Positions 28,969 through 37,908 of a stretch of DNA of 64,000 nt are shown here, one piece after another; positions within the stretch are counted from its first letter, which is position 1; every line of letters starts with the position of its first letter. Source of the stretch: Cystobacter ferrugineus (lineage in GTDB: Bacteria > Myxococcota > Myxococcia > Myxococcales > Myxococcaceae); contig NZ_MPIN01000005.1 of NCBI RefSeq assembly GCF_001887355.1, positions 125,390-189,389 of the forward strand. The letters run 5' to 3'. A program made the position numbers and the translations under genes. The notes beneath the pieces were generated by a model, which was not told where the DNA came from, searched no databases, and worked only from the letters and a program-made list of their open reading frames with translations.

Positions 28969-29568
28969 TCAGGAAGCGAACCGCAAAAGCGCCGTGGCCA
29001 GGCGCTCCGCGGAGGGAGAGGCGCCACGTACCTTCACGGGATCGATCCGCGCGAGGATCGCGAAACTGTGCCCACCCTTCGAGTAGGCCCCCTTGGTCCG
29101 TGTCTGCCGGGTCGCGGCCTCCAAGGCACGGAACACGTCCTGTTTGGAGATGGCCTCGATGTTCGGATTCCTCGGGAGCGAGGACGCTTGGAACCCCTGG
29201 CCGAAGTACGCGGCGAGCTCGGTGAGATCGGCGAGGAACCAACTTTCCATGCACTGGACCATGAGGTGGGTGTTCTCCTCCGTAGCCCCCGGGGGAGGAG
29301 CCCACCCGTCGCCCAAATGAGCCCAGGTGGACTGCCCTGGAGCGACTGGCGCTTCCGCATCCACCAGCAGGACCACGTGGTCCTCGCGGTACGTCCGCAG
29401 CGCGGTGCGAAAGTCATCCAGCGCTTCGTTCCGGCTGCCGCAGGCGATGATCCGAGGTTGCTTCCCCCGCGGAACGAATTTGGCGAAGAACTCCGCGAAT
29501 CCGCGACGACACTCGCTCTTCAATGCCCCTGAATGCCCTCCCCCTTCGACGTAGATACGCACGCTCAC
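28969..29568 (-). CDS. DUF4276 (TOPRIM-like) protein, second gene of an ATPase pair
   Basis: The 199-residue protein starts with RIYVEGGG and contains VVLLVDAEAP, corresponding to the acidic Glu and Asp-x-Glu positions of a TOPRIM fold, followed by the CMESWFLAD block typical of DUF4276. TOPRIM nucleases paired with OLD-type ATPases occur in phage-defence modules (OLD, Gabija, PARIS). Its GTG start overlaps the stop of the upstream ATPase gene (29565-29568), so the two are co-translated. Nuclease or effector activity is inferred from the fold and the pairing, not shown by the sequence. Confidence 0.75.
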   Translation of the reverse strand: MSVRIYVEGGGHSGALKSECRRGFAEFFAKFVPRGKQPRIIACGSRNEALDDFRTALRTYREDHVVLLVDAEAPVAPGQSTWAHLGDGWAPPPGATEENTHLMVQCMESWFLADLTELAAYFGQGFQASSLPRNPNIEAISKQDVFRALEAATRQTRTKGAYSKGGHSFAILARIDPVKVRGASPSAERLATALLRFAS

Positions 29569-30737
29569 CAGCGATTCCCTCCCAACTCACCACGACGCCA
29601 GAGCTGCCCGAGCGTGTATTTATCAAGCCAGTCTGACAATGCAGCCTTGTCGAGCCGCCGCATCGTGGTGCTTCCCTCGTGCTTCTCGCACACGAGGACT
29701 GACTCGGGAGTGTCCGAGAGCGCATCGATCAGCGCGTCCGAGTGTGTCGTCACAACGAGTTGCATGTTCCTGGATGCTTCCCGCAGGAGGTTGGCGAGGG
29801 GAGGCATGAGGTCGGGATGCAGTCCGATCTCCGGTTCTTCGATGCAGACAAGAAGTTGTGGGTGGGGATTGAGCAGGATCGCGAGCAGTGAAAGCCACCG
29901 CAGGGTTCCATCGGACAGGCGCGTAGCGGGAATCACCCACTTGTGCTCATGGAGAACGGTCTGGACCGTTCCCCCTTCGATGCTGACATCGACGTCGCGG
30001 ACTCCTTCATACATCAGTGCCAGGTACTTCAGGAGTTCTTCCCGGGTCTCCGGGTCCTTGCGAATCTGATTCAGCACGAGCCCTAGATTCCGGGCGTCCC
30101 TCATGAGATGGAAATTGGGGAGGTCCGCTGGCTGAGGTATTCGTGGAGGAGAGTATCGGCCAAAGCTCCAGTCTCGATACAACTCTGAGTTCTGGAGGAT
30201 CACGGTCAGCCAGAACAGCTCAGGGTAGACCTCTGGATCGCGCCGCTGGGAGAGAATCGACTCAGTCGTCTTGAATCCATTTGTATCGATTTCCCGCGGA
30301 GACCCCTGCAGCCGGATGCTTGGACGGCCATTGATGTAACCAAAGTACACCACGGGTTCGGATTCCGGGACGGGAGCTGCTTCTTCAATGCGCTCGTCGA
30401 GAATCTCAGTCCGCTGGTGGGTCTGCGTGAATGACAGCTGGTACTTCAAAGAGGGGATGGGATGAGCCGTGGTGAGAGGGCGTCTCATCACGGCCTCGAG
30501 GTGGGCTGTTTTCTTGCCCTTGCTCCCCTTCCAGAGCCACTCCCCCACGCCTCCCCCATCACGAATGGCATCGCTCAGACTGTTCGGCGTCGACAAGAGC
30601 AAGCCAATGGCCTCGATGAGGTTCGATTTACCAGAGCCATTGGGGCCGATGACGACGTTCAGGGGCCCGAAGGTGATGGCCTCTGAGTCGGGACCGAACG
30701 AGAGGAGGTTCTGGAGGCGGAGGCTCTCAAGGGACAT
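29565..30737 (-). CDS. OLD-like AAA ATPase (RecF/SMC type)
   Basis: The 390-residue protein has the SMC-like N-terminus LESLRLQNLLSFGP, Walker A GPNGSGKSN at ~32-40, a signature-type block LSDGTLRWLSLLAIL, and Walker B LLVCIEEPEIGLHPD, followed by a His-switch region VVTTHSDALID. This is the AAA_21/OLD-family ATPase without its own TOPRIM domain; that domain is supplied by the overlapping DUF4276 gene. Composition of the pair is somewhat less G/C-rich than its neighbours, consistent with acquisition. By analogy with PARIS (AAA15 + TOPRIM), the ATPase would sense invasion and control the TOPRIM partner. This is an inference. Confidence 0.82.
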   Translation of the reverse strand: MSLESLRLQNLLSFGPDSEAITFGPLNVVIGPNGSGKSNLIEAIGLLLSTPNSLSDAIRDGGGVGEWLWKGSKGKKTAHLEAVMRRPLTTAHPIPSLKYQLSFTQTHQRTEILDERIEEAAPVPESEPVVYFGYINGRPSIRLQGSPREIDTNGFKTTESILSQRRDPEVYPELFWLTVILQNSELYRDWSFGRYSPPRIPQPADLPNFHLMRDARNLGLVLNQIRKDPETREELLKYLALMYEGVRDVDVSIEGGTVQTVLHEHKWVIPATRLSDGTLRWLSLLAILLNPHPQLLVCIEEPEIGLHPDLMPPLANLLREASRNMQLVVTTHSDALIDALSDTPESVLVCEKHEGSTTMRRLDKAALSDWLDKYTLGQLWRRGELGGNRW

Positions 30738-30777
30738 GCGCGGCGCATCCTACGTCCTGGCGCGGCGGAAAGCGCCC

Positions 30778-32346
30778 TCAAGAACTACACGAGAGCGCCG
30801 AGCACCCGGGCTTGGAACGCGCCCACTCCGGCCGCCGGCCCGCGTACGCCTCGCGGCCCGGCTGCTCCTCGAAGGGCCGCCGCATCACGTCGAGCAGCGC
30901 ATGCACCTTCGAGTCATCGCCCGCGTGCGCCGCGTCGATGGCCTCCTGGGCCAGCCAGTTGCGCAGCACGTACTTCGGATTCACCGCGTCCATGCGCCGC
31001 GCCTGCTCGGCGGGAGCCACGTCCTCGCGCCGGGTGCGCCGCCACCAGGCCGTCAGCCACTCCAGTCCCCGGGCGACATGCTCGTCGGGCACCTTCCCGT
31101 AGAAGGCCTCGCGCAGCACCACGGGCCACTCGCTCGGAGCCTCCGGCGCCGTCACCACCCGCGACAGCCCCCGGAAGAAGATCGTCATGTCCGTCTCCTG
31201 CGCGGCGAGCCACGAGAAGCAGCCCTGCACCAGCTCGAGGTCTCCCTCCTGGGCGAGCGAGGACAGCCCGAGCTTCGCCGCGAAGCGCCGCTGCAGCTCG
31301 GCCTGGAAGACGCGCTCGTACTCGAGCAACCCCGCCTCGACCAGCGCCTCCTCCTCGTCGAGGATCGGCAGGAGCGCGACGCCCAGCCGCTCGACATTCC
31401 ACAGGCCGATGCCCGGCTGGTTGCCGAAGCGGTAGCGGCGCTGCTCGGCGTCGGTGGTGTTGGGCGTCCACCCGGGGTTGAAGTCGTCGACCCAGCCGTA
31501 GGGGCCGTAATCGATGGTGAGCCCGAGGATGGACATGTTGTCGGTGTTCATCACGCCGTGGACGAACCCCACCGCCTGCCAGTGCGCCATGAGCCGCGCG
31601 GTGCGGCGCGCCACCTCCTGGAAGAAGGCGGCATACGTGTCCTTCGACGGCGCGCCGAGCTCCGGATAGAAGTTCTTCAACGTGTAGTCCGCCAGGAGCT
31701 TCAGCAGGCCCACGTCCCCCCGGCTCGCGCACAGCTCGAAGTTGCCGAAGCGCAGGAAGGTGGGCGCCACCCGGCAGACGATGGCCCCGGGCTCGGCCTC
31801 GGGATTGCCGTCGTAGAACATGTCCCGGATGACCGCGTCCCCCGTGGCCACCAGCGACAGGGCGCGCGTGGTGGGCACTCCCAGGTGGTGCATGGCCTCG
31901 CTGCACAGGAATTCCCGGATGGAGGAGCGCAGCACCGCTCGCCCGTCTCCCCGGCGGGAGTACGGCGTGGGCCCCGCCCCCTTGAGCTGTAGCTCGTAGC
32001 GCGTGCCGTCGGTGCCTTGCATCTCGCCGAGGCTGATGGCGCGTCCGTCGCCCAACTGCCCCGCCCACTGCCCGAACTGATGCCCACCATAGTTGGCCGC
32101 GTAGGGCACCATGCCCGGCCACAGCCCGTTACCCGAGAGCACGCGCACGGCTTCCTCGGAGCGCAGCGTCGCCTCGTCCAGGCCCAGCAGCGCCGCCATC
32201 TCCGGGGAATAAGCCACGAGCCGCGGGGCCGACACTGGCGTGGGCTGCACCTTCGACCACAGGGCGCCGTGTACCTGACGCGGCCGCCGGTCGGACTGCG
32301 GATCTCCAGGAGTCGAGTCGACGAAACGAGAGGTGAATTGAAGCAT
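30778..32346 (-). CDS. selO: Protein adenylyltransferase SelO (YdiU/UPF0061)
   Basis: The 522-residue protein is a clear SelO homologue: YGGHQFGQWAGQLGDGRA, YELQLKGAGPTPYSRRGDG and SSIREFLCSEAMHHLGVPTTRA are conserved pseudokinase-core segments, and the C-terminus ends in SALSCSS, matching the redox CxS ending of bacterial SelO (selenocysteine in animals). SelO binds ATP in a flipped orientation and transfers AMP to Ser/Thr/Tyr of target proteins, linked to oxidative stress. The start at 32346 begins MLQFTSRFVDS; a longer open frame to 32541 is out of family range. It stands alone, 124 bases downstream of the GH15 gene. Confidence 0.92.
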   Translation of the reverse strand: MLQFTSRFVDSTPGDPQSDRRPRQVHGALWSKVQPTPVSAPRLVAYSPEMAALLGLDEATLRSEEAVRVLSGNGLWPGMVPYAANYGGHQFGQWAGQLGDGRAISLGEMQGTDGTRYELQLKGAGPTPYSRRGDGRAVLRSSIREFLCSEAMHHLGVPTTRALSLVATGDAVIRDMFYDGNPEAEPGAIVCRVAPTFLRFGNFELCASRGDVGLLKLLADYTLKNFYPELGAPSKDTYAAFFQEVARRTARLMAHWQAVGFVHGVMNTDNMSILGLTIDYGPYGWVDDFNPGWTPNTTDAEQRRYRFGNQPGIGLWNVERLGVALLPILDEEEALVEAGLLEYERVFQAELQRRFAAKLGLSSLAQEGDLELVQGCFSWLAAQETDMTIFFRGLSRVVTAPEAPSEWPVVLREAFYGKVPDEHVARGLEWLTAWWRRTRREDVAPAEQARRMDAVNPKYVLRNWLAQEAIDAAHAGDDSKVHALLDVMRRPFEEQPGREAYAGRRPEWARSKPGCSALSCSS

Positions 32347-32470
32347 GAGGATGGGATGCCTGGCGGGCGCGGACGTTGCAAGCACGCCCCCGGAAAGGAG
32401 GGAACGGACCGGAAGCCGCGCCCAGGCTCGGATGACCCTCGAGGGACCATGCCCTTCAGTGCGCCGCCTC

Positions 32471-34357
32471 CTACGCGAAGTGGGACATGAACATGGAGCG
32501 GCGGCCGAGGTGATAGGTGAGCGCGAAGTCCGCGTAGTCATACGCTCCAGGCCTGGGTAATTGGAAGCGCCGCCCCGCGGAGAGTTGCGCGCACGAGGCC
32601 ACCAGCGCCATGTGCGTGAAGGCCTGCGGGAAGTTGCCCCTCGCCTCTCCCGTGCCCGGGACGGACTCCTCCGCGTAGAGGCCCACGTCGTTGGCCAGAC
32701 TCAGCAGGTAGCGCAGCAGCTCCTCCGCCTCCTCCGCCCTCCCCGAGTGCACCAGCACGTCGTGCATCCAGAAGGAGCACAGCAGGAAGGTGCCCTCGCC
32801 TCCCCTCAGGCCATCCGGTGCGTGGTAGCGGAAGAGGAGCCGGCCCTTCTCCAACTGCTCGCGCACCACCTCCACCGTGCGCTCCACCAGCGGGTGGCCC
32901 GAGGGCAGGAAGCCCAGCGCGGGAAGCAGCAACACCGAGGCATCCGCCCGCTGCGAGCCCACCGACTGGGAGAACCACCCGAGGCGCTTGCCCTCGCGCA
33001 GCAGATACTCGCGCAACAGCGCGCGCTCGCGCGACCACCTGCCCACCGGAGCCGGAAACCGCCGCGCCCGCGCGATGCGCAAGGCCCGGTCCAGCGCCAC
33101 CCAACACAGCAGCTTCGAGTGAAGGAAGTGCCGGGGCTCATCGCGAATCTCCCAGAGCCCCTGGTCCGGCTGCCGCCAGCGCCCGCACACCTCCTCCACC
33201 AGCCCGCGCAGGAAGTCCCAGTGCCCCTGGGACAGGCTCCCGCCCATCTTCGAGAAGAGCCACGAGGCTTCCAGCAGCTCCCCGAAGACGTCGAGCTGGA
33301 GCTGCTTCACCGCTCCGTTGCCGATGCGCACCGGCCGCGAGTCCTGGTGTCCATCCAGGTGGGGCAGTTCCACCTCGGGCAGCAACCGGTGGCCGCGGAT
33401 GCTGTACATGATTTGAACGTCCTCGGGCCGGCCCGCGCTGGTGCGCGCCAACCAGTGCTGGAAGGCGAGCGTCTCCGACTGGTAGCCCAGCAGCATCAGG
33501 GAGATGAGCGTGAGCGTCGTGTCCCGCAGCCAGGTGTAGCGGTAGTCCCAGTTGCGCACGCCGCCGGGCTCCTCGGGCAGGGACGTGGTGGGGGCGGCCA
33601 CGATGGCGCCCGAGGGCGCGTACGAGAGCGCCTTGAGCACCAGCGCCGAGCGGCGCACCGCGTGGGCGTAGTCGCCGTCGTAGGCGCAGTGGGAGATCCA
33701 CTCGCGCCAGAAGGCCACCGTGTCCTCCAGCCGCCCGCGCAGCGCCGCCAGGTCTGGCATCTCTTCTGGCGTGCGCTCGATGAGCGAGGGCGTCCAGGCC
33801 ACTTCCACCCAGGCCTCGTCCCCGGCGCGCAGGTGCCAGCGCGCGCGCAGGGAATCCTCGTGCGCGATGAGCGGCCGGGTGGCCGTTACCCACAGCGCGT
33901 CCGCGCCGCCCACCAGCTCGGCCGTCTGGGGCGAGGTGAGGCGGATGCGTGGCACGAAGGCGCCGTATTCGAATCGGGGAGCCACCACCACCCGTGACAC
34001 CACCTCGCCCGCGGTGCAGCGCAGCCGCCGGAGCAGCGAATGCCTGGAACCCACGCGGAGGCCTTGGGAGCCACGGGTGCGCATGGGCATGCAGTCCGTC
34101 ACTTCCAGCATGCCGGTGGGCGTGGTGAAGGTGGTGACGAGCACGTTGGTGTCGTCGATGTACTGGCGGCGGGACTGGAAGGCGCCCTCGGGGCCTACCC
34201 GGAAGGAGCCGCCCCGGCGCGCATCCAGGATGCGGCAGAACACCGCGGCCGAGTCGAACCGGGGGAAGCAGGCCCAATCGATGGAGCCATCCCGGCCCAC
34301 GAGCGCCGCCGAGTGGCAGTCGCCCAGCAAGGCGTAATCAGCGATGCGCTGCCGCAT
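32471..34357 (-). CDS. Glycoside hydrolase family 15 (glucoamylase/trehalase-like)
   Basis: The 628-residue protein starts IADYALLGDCHSAALVGRDGSIDW, the typical opening of bacterial GH15 proteins, has an N-terminal beta-sandwich of ~200 residues, and continues with NWDYRYTWLRDTTLTL and an (alpha/alpha)6 barrel. Relatives hydrolyse terminal alpha-glucosidic bonds, including trehalose in actinobacteria. No signal peptide is evident, so it probably works in the cytoplasm on storage glucan or trehalose. A separate, decayed GH15-type gene lies at 43339-44118. Confidence 0.88.
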   Translation of the reverse strand: MRQRIADYALLGDCHSAALVGRDGSIDWACFPRFDSAAVFCRILDARRGGSFRVGPEGAFQSRRQYIDDTNVLVTTFTTPTGMLEVTDCMPMRTRGSQGLRVGSRHSLLRRLRCTAGEVVSRVVVAPRFEYGAFVPRIRLTSPQTAELVGGADALWVTATRPLIAHEDSLRARWHLRAGDEAWVEVAWTPSLIERTPEEMPDLAALRGRLEDTVAFWREWISHCAYDGDYAHAVRRSALVLKALSYAPSGAIVAAPTTSLPEEPGGVRNWDYRYTWLRDTTLTLISLMLLGYQSETLAFQHWLARTSAGRPEDVQIMYSIRGHRLLPEVELPHLDGHQDSRPVRIGNGAVKQLQLDVFGELLEASWLFSKMGGSLSQGHWDFLRGLVEEVCGRWRQPDQGLWEIRDEPRHFLHSKLLCWVALDRALRIARARRFPAPVGRWSRERALLREYLLREGKRLGWFSQSVGSQRADASVLLLPALGFLPSGHPLVERTVEVVREQLEKGRLLFRYHAPDGLRGGEGTFLLCSFWMHDVLVHSGRAEEAEELLRYLLSLANDVGLYAEESVPGTGEARGNFPQAFTHMALVASCAQLSAGRRFQLPRPGAYDYADFALTYHLGRRSMFMSHFA

Positions 34358-34511
34358 GGGGCGACCCTCCTGTCCGTGCAGCTCTCCTCAAAGTGGGCGC
34401 TGGGTCCTTCATGTGAGGCGTGGAGCAAGGGAAGCGCTTCTCCACCCGGCCCCCCAGGGACCGGAGGGTGAGGGTATGGTCTGGGGTTCCGCGCCCAGGA
34501 GAGCAGCCGTC

Positions 34512-36566
34512 ATGCCGAGGAAGACCCCACCGTGCGCTCCCGGAAGGAGTGCTGTGCCAGTGCCCTGCGTCGGCCCGGCGCTCCTGGCCCTGACGACGCT
34601 CATGCTTCTCGTGGGGTGCGCCATGAATCGCCCCCAGGAGCGTCTGACGAGCCCCTCCACCTTCCACCAGGACGGCTGTGGAGGCGCTCCGCGGCATTCA
34701 GATGACATATCCTCCCGAGAGGCCGAGGCACTCCTCGCCACCCTCCTCGCGAGCCCCTCGCCCTCGGACTTCGTCCGGTTGCAGCGCGGGGTGGACATGG
34801 CCCGGCTGGTGGAGGGGTTGGATGACTGGAGTGCCGTCCGGCTCGGTTCCTTGGGTCCCGTGTCCGCCCCCGCGGCGGACCTCGTCAACCGCAAGCGCGC
34901 CTCCTTCCTCACCACCTGCGTCCGCGAGGACGGCTCCGCGCTGGCCGAGGTGTTCGCCCTCTTCGTCCTTCATTCCTCCTCCGACCAGGACTTGAAGCAG
35001 GTGCTGCGCGCGCTGGCGCGGGACAAGCGCCTGGGCTCGACGCTGGGGGACATGGCCGTGGTGCGCGAGCAATTGCGGCAACGAGGGCTGCCCCTGTCGG
35101 ACTTTCCGGACCGGCCCGAGCACCCCCGCGAGGACATGGCCCGGGGTGCTCGCGAGGCCCTGGCGGAGGCCGTGTCCACCACTCCCCTGCTTCAGTGGGG
35201 AACGGCCCGGGACTACGACACGCGCAAGCGGCAGTTGCCCCCGCCCTACCAGCGGGCCCTCACCCAGGTGGAGAGCGCGCTGGTGGAGCAGGCCTTCGCT
35301 CCGAGACGCGTGGCGACAGGCGTCCTGGACGAGCTGACCTTCGGGGTGCCCCTGGGCTTCTACTACCTGGCGGCGGGCACGGGCGGGGGCGTGTCTTCCC
35401 TCGCACGGGGTGAGTACGAGCGGGCCACACGAGAGTTGACGCCCGCGGCCTTGATGGTGGCCCTGTACGCCGGAGGCAAGGGCGTGCGCGCGCTCAAGCC
35501 ACGCCTGGAGGAGTGGAGGGAAACAGCCAGGCACCTGCGCGAGCAGCTCGGAGCGGAGGGCCTGGAGGCCGTGGCTCGCTACCTCCAGGCGGACCCGGAG
35601 GCGGCCCTCCTCGTGGCGGAAGGGGGAGAAGCCGGTGCCCTGGCCCTCGCGGAGTCTCGGGGGAACGTACCCGGGGCGCGTGCCTGGCTGTCCCAGGCCC
35701 AGGGCGCGCCTCCGGGCTCCGCCCCACCCAAGGGTGGCCTCGCGAAGGGCTCCATGCCCGGGAAGGCGGCCTCTCTGGCGGAGGAGGCCGTGGACCTCCC
35801 TCGGGAGGTGCTGGACACCAAGCTGCTCCAGGGGGAGTTGGAGTCCACGGGGCCCCGGATGTCCGGGGACGTGGCGGTGCTGAGACGGCAACTGGCGGCC
35901 CTGCGCGACGCCCCACCCACCGGAGCCCAGAGCCACCCGCTCTGGATCGAGTACGTGCGCTACGGCCAGGAGCGCCTCGTGGAACTCGAGCAGGGCACGA
36001 AGGCCAAGCGGGGAAGAGCCGTCGAGCCGCCCCTCCAGTGGGAGGGCTACCAGCGGATGCGGGGGCTGGTGACGCGGGGCCTGAAATTCGAGCGCGCCAT
36101 GGCGGAGGTGTTGCGAGCCGACGCGGCCCTGCCCAGGGCCCAGCGCCGCTTTCTCGCGGACTTCCACAAGCCGCGCGTCGAGTGGTACGTCGGCGTGTGG
36201 AAGCCCACGAGCGGCCTGCGCTTCGTGGACGTCCTCATCATCGAGGAGGGTCCGTTCTCCGGGCGCTCCCCTCGTGTGGAGACCATCAGCGTCAAGAGCC
36301 GTAATCTTGCTTTGTTGGATGAAAAAGCGTTGGACGCGCAGATGAGCACGGACGCGAGAGATGCACTGAGGTATTACGGCGAAACGCTGGACATCCGTCG
36401 GCCCTCCCTCCGCTCTCTTCTGCACGAAGGCAGTGAAGTTTCGATCCGACGAGTTCGCCTCATCTACGAAGGCGGCGATCTCAAACCAAGGAATGTCAAC
36501 ACATTGAAGAGAGCCATAGATGACATCGAACTGAGGATCAAGGGAGTGGAGGTACTGGTTCAATGA
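34512..36566 (+). CDS. SitA-like polymorphic toxin lipoprotein (copy 2)
   Basis: This 684-residue protein is a diverged paralogue of the lipoprotein at 4950-7130. It has a signal peptide with lipobox LVGC, the repeated block MARLVEGLDDWSAVRLGSLG, the hydrophobic centre FGVPLGFYYLAAGTGGG, and a C-terminal toxin domain with RFVDVLIIEEG and ETISVKSRNL. The two copies agree closely in the central block and in the last ~150 residues, and differ in the linker. A ribosome binding site (AGGAGAG, 34497-34503) supports the ATG at 34512, giving an intact signal peptide. The last ~270 bases are noticeably less G/C-rich than the rest of the gene. Delivery by outer-membrane exchange is inferred from SitA precedents. 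Confidence 0.7.
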   Translation: MPRKTPPCAPGRSAVPVPCVGPALLALTTLMLLVGCAMNRPQERLTSPSTFHQDGCGGAPRHSDDISSREAEALLATLLASPSPSDFVRLQRGVDMARLVEGLDDWSAVRLGSLGPVSAPAADLVNRKRASFLTTCVREDGSALAEVFALFVLHSSSDQDLKQVLRALARDKRLGSTLGDMAVVREQLRQRGLPLSDFPDRPEHPREDMARGAREALAEAVSTTPLLQWGTARDYDTRKRQLPPPYQRALTQVESALVEQAFAPRRVATGVLDELTFGVPLGFYYLAAGTGGGVSSLARGEYERATRELTPAALMVALYAGGKGVRALKPRLEEWRETARHLREQLGAEGLEAVARYLQADPEAALLVAEGGEAGALALAESRGNVPGARAWLSQAQGAPPGSAPPKGGLAKGSMPGKAASLAEEAVDLPREVLDTKLLQGELESTGPRMSGDVAVLRRQLAALRDAPPTGAQSHPLWIEYVRYGQERLVELEQGTKAKRGRAVEPPLQWEGYQRMRGLVTRGLKFERAMAEVLRADAALPRAQRRFLADFHKPRVEWYVGVWKPTSGLRFVDVLIIEEGPFSGRSPRVETISVKSRNLALLDEKALDAQMSTDARDALRYYGETLDIRRPSLRSLLHEGSEVSIRRVRLIYEGGDLKPRNVNTLKRAIDDIELRIKGVEVLVQ

Positions 36567-37897
36567 AGGTGCTGAGCTTGCACGACTTGAAGCCGGAGGA
36601 TCACCTCTGGTTCACCTTCGACAGCGCGTTTGACCACCAAGCTGAATTGGAGCGCGAACTCGACTCCTTCCTCCAAGCTTTCGAGGGGTATGCGGATGGG
36701 TGGTTGCCAGACATCGTTGAAGGCAAGCGACGACGCAAATACTCCCGCCCGTCCATCTGGAAAGCCCTGGAGGAAGAGCGCGACGAGAACAGTACGAGAC
36801 TTGGATTGTATCGCACGAAGTGGCCCGCGTTGGACATGATGCTCAGTCTCCATTTTCCACCGCTGCCCCCGATGCTGAGCGTCACTCTCCACATCCAACC
36901 CCTGTCCTTCTTCGCGGACGAGGCACGCTGTCAGCAATTCGTGGAGATGGTGCGCACGTGGGCCTCTCGCTACCCGGTCTCACATGCCATGGCGCACAGC
37001 ATGGCGGACACGGAATTGACGGGATCTCCCGACTTCGGCCGCGACAAGGAAACACGGCGCAGAGACGGTTTCGACAAAATCTACGAGGTCAGCTGGCTCA
37101 ACGTCTTCGGTCCGAAGCTGGTAGAGGCCGTCGGCCGCGAGCGCGTGCTGTCCACCCCGGCCTGGCGCGTGGAGGAACTCCCCAACGGCTCCGTGCTCCT
37201 GGTCACCTGGCCCACCGCCGCCGACTTCGCCAGTGAGGAGGCTCGCCAGGCCCAGGCCCGCGCCCATGTCCACCTCAGGCCCGACCTGCACGGGCCCACC
37301 GTGCTGCGCACCCTGCGCGAGCGCAGTGCCACGCTCGCTCCCGTCCAGCCCCACTTCCCCCCGGACCTCGCCCCTCTCCTCTCCCGCGTGGTGGACCTCT
37401 CCCCCTTCCACGAGCGCCCACGCAAGATCGCCAGGTTCAACGCCTGGCAACCCCCCGAGCCCGATGAGTGGCTCCCCCTCTCCGACGCCCTTCCCCCGGA
37501 CGTGGAGGACCCCGCGCGCGTCCTCTCCTCCTACCGTCTCCTCGCCGAGCACCTCGTGGCCATGGTGCACTCCGACGTGCCCTCCATTTTCAAACAGACG
37601 CCGGAGTCGCTCACGGACCTCGACTTCTACTTCTGGCGCGAGGACTTCACCGAGACACGCCTGCGCCACGTCCTCGATGAGCACGTGGTGCCGGCCGTGG
37701 GGGCCTACCTGGGCCAGGTGCTCGTGGAACACCTGGGCGGCCAATGGCTGCCTCGCCAGAAGCTCGGCGAGGCGCAGGTGCGTGTGGGCCAGCGCGTCTG
37801 GTGGCCCATGATCCGCGCCCGCCGCTACCTGCGCTCGCGTCAGTCCCTCCTCGACTTCTCCCTCACCCACTTCTTCCGCTCCGCCGAGCGCTCTTGA
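36563..37897 (+). CDS. Candidate immunity protein for the SitA-like toxin (copy 2)
   Basis: The 444-residue protein overlaps the toxin stop codon (ATGA at 36563-36566), exactly as in copy 1. It opens with MKVLSLHDLKPEDHL, near-identical to its paralogue. The first ~170 codons are less G/C-rich and more divergent; from SWLNVFGPKLVEAVGRER on, the two immunity proteins are highly similar. No signal peptide or membrane segment is seen. Paired toxin and immunity divergence would let each copy protect only against its own toxin variant, but cross-protection cannot be judged from sequence. Confidence 0.6.
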   Translation: MKVLSLHDLKPEDHLWFTFDSAFDHQAELERELDSFLQAFEGYADGWLPDIVEGKRRRKYSRPSIWKALEEERDENSTRLGLYRTKWPALDMMLSLHFPPLPPMLSVTLHIQPLSFFADEARCQQFVEMVRTWASRYPVSHAMAHSMADTELTGSPDFGRDKETRRRDGFDKIYEVSWLNVFGPKLVEAVGRERVLSTPAWRVEELPNGSVLLVTWPTAADFASEEARQAQARAHVHLRPDLHGPTVLRTLRERSATLAPVQPHFPPDLAPLLSRVVDLSPFHERPRKIARFNAWQPPEPDEWLPLSDALPPDVEDPARVLSSYRLLAEHLVAMVHSDVPSIFKQTPESLTDLDFYFWREDFTETRLRHVLDEHVVPAVGAYLGQVLVEHLGGQWLPRQKLGEAQVRVGQRVWWPMIRARRYLRSRQSLLDFSLTHFFRSAERS

Positions 37898-37908
37898 GGG
37901 CACGTTCC

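Noticed and set aside
34344-34511. N-terminal extension of the second SitA-like lipoprotein
   Set aside because: The extension would bury the lipoprotein signal peptide; the ATG at 34512 has a ribosome binding site and yields a normal lipobox.
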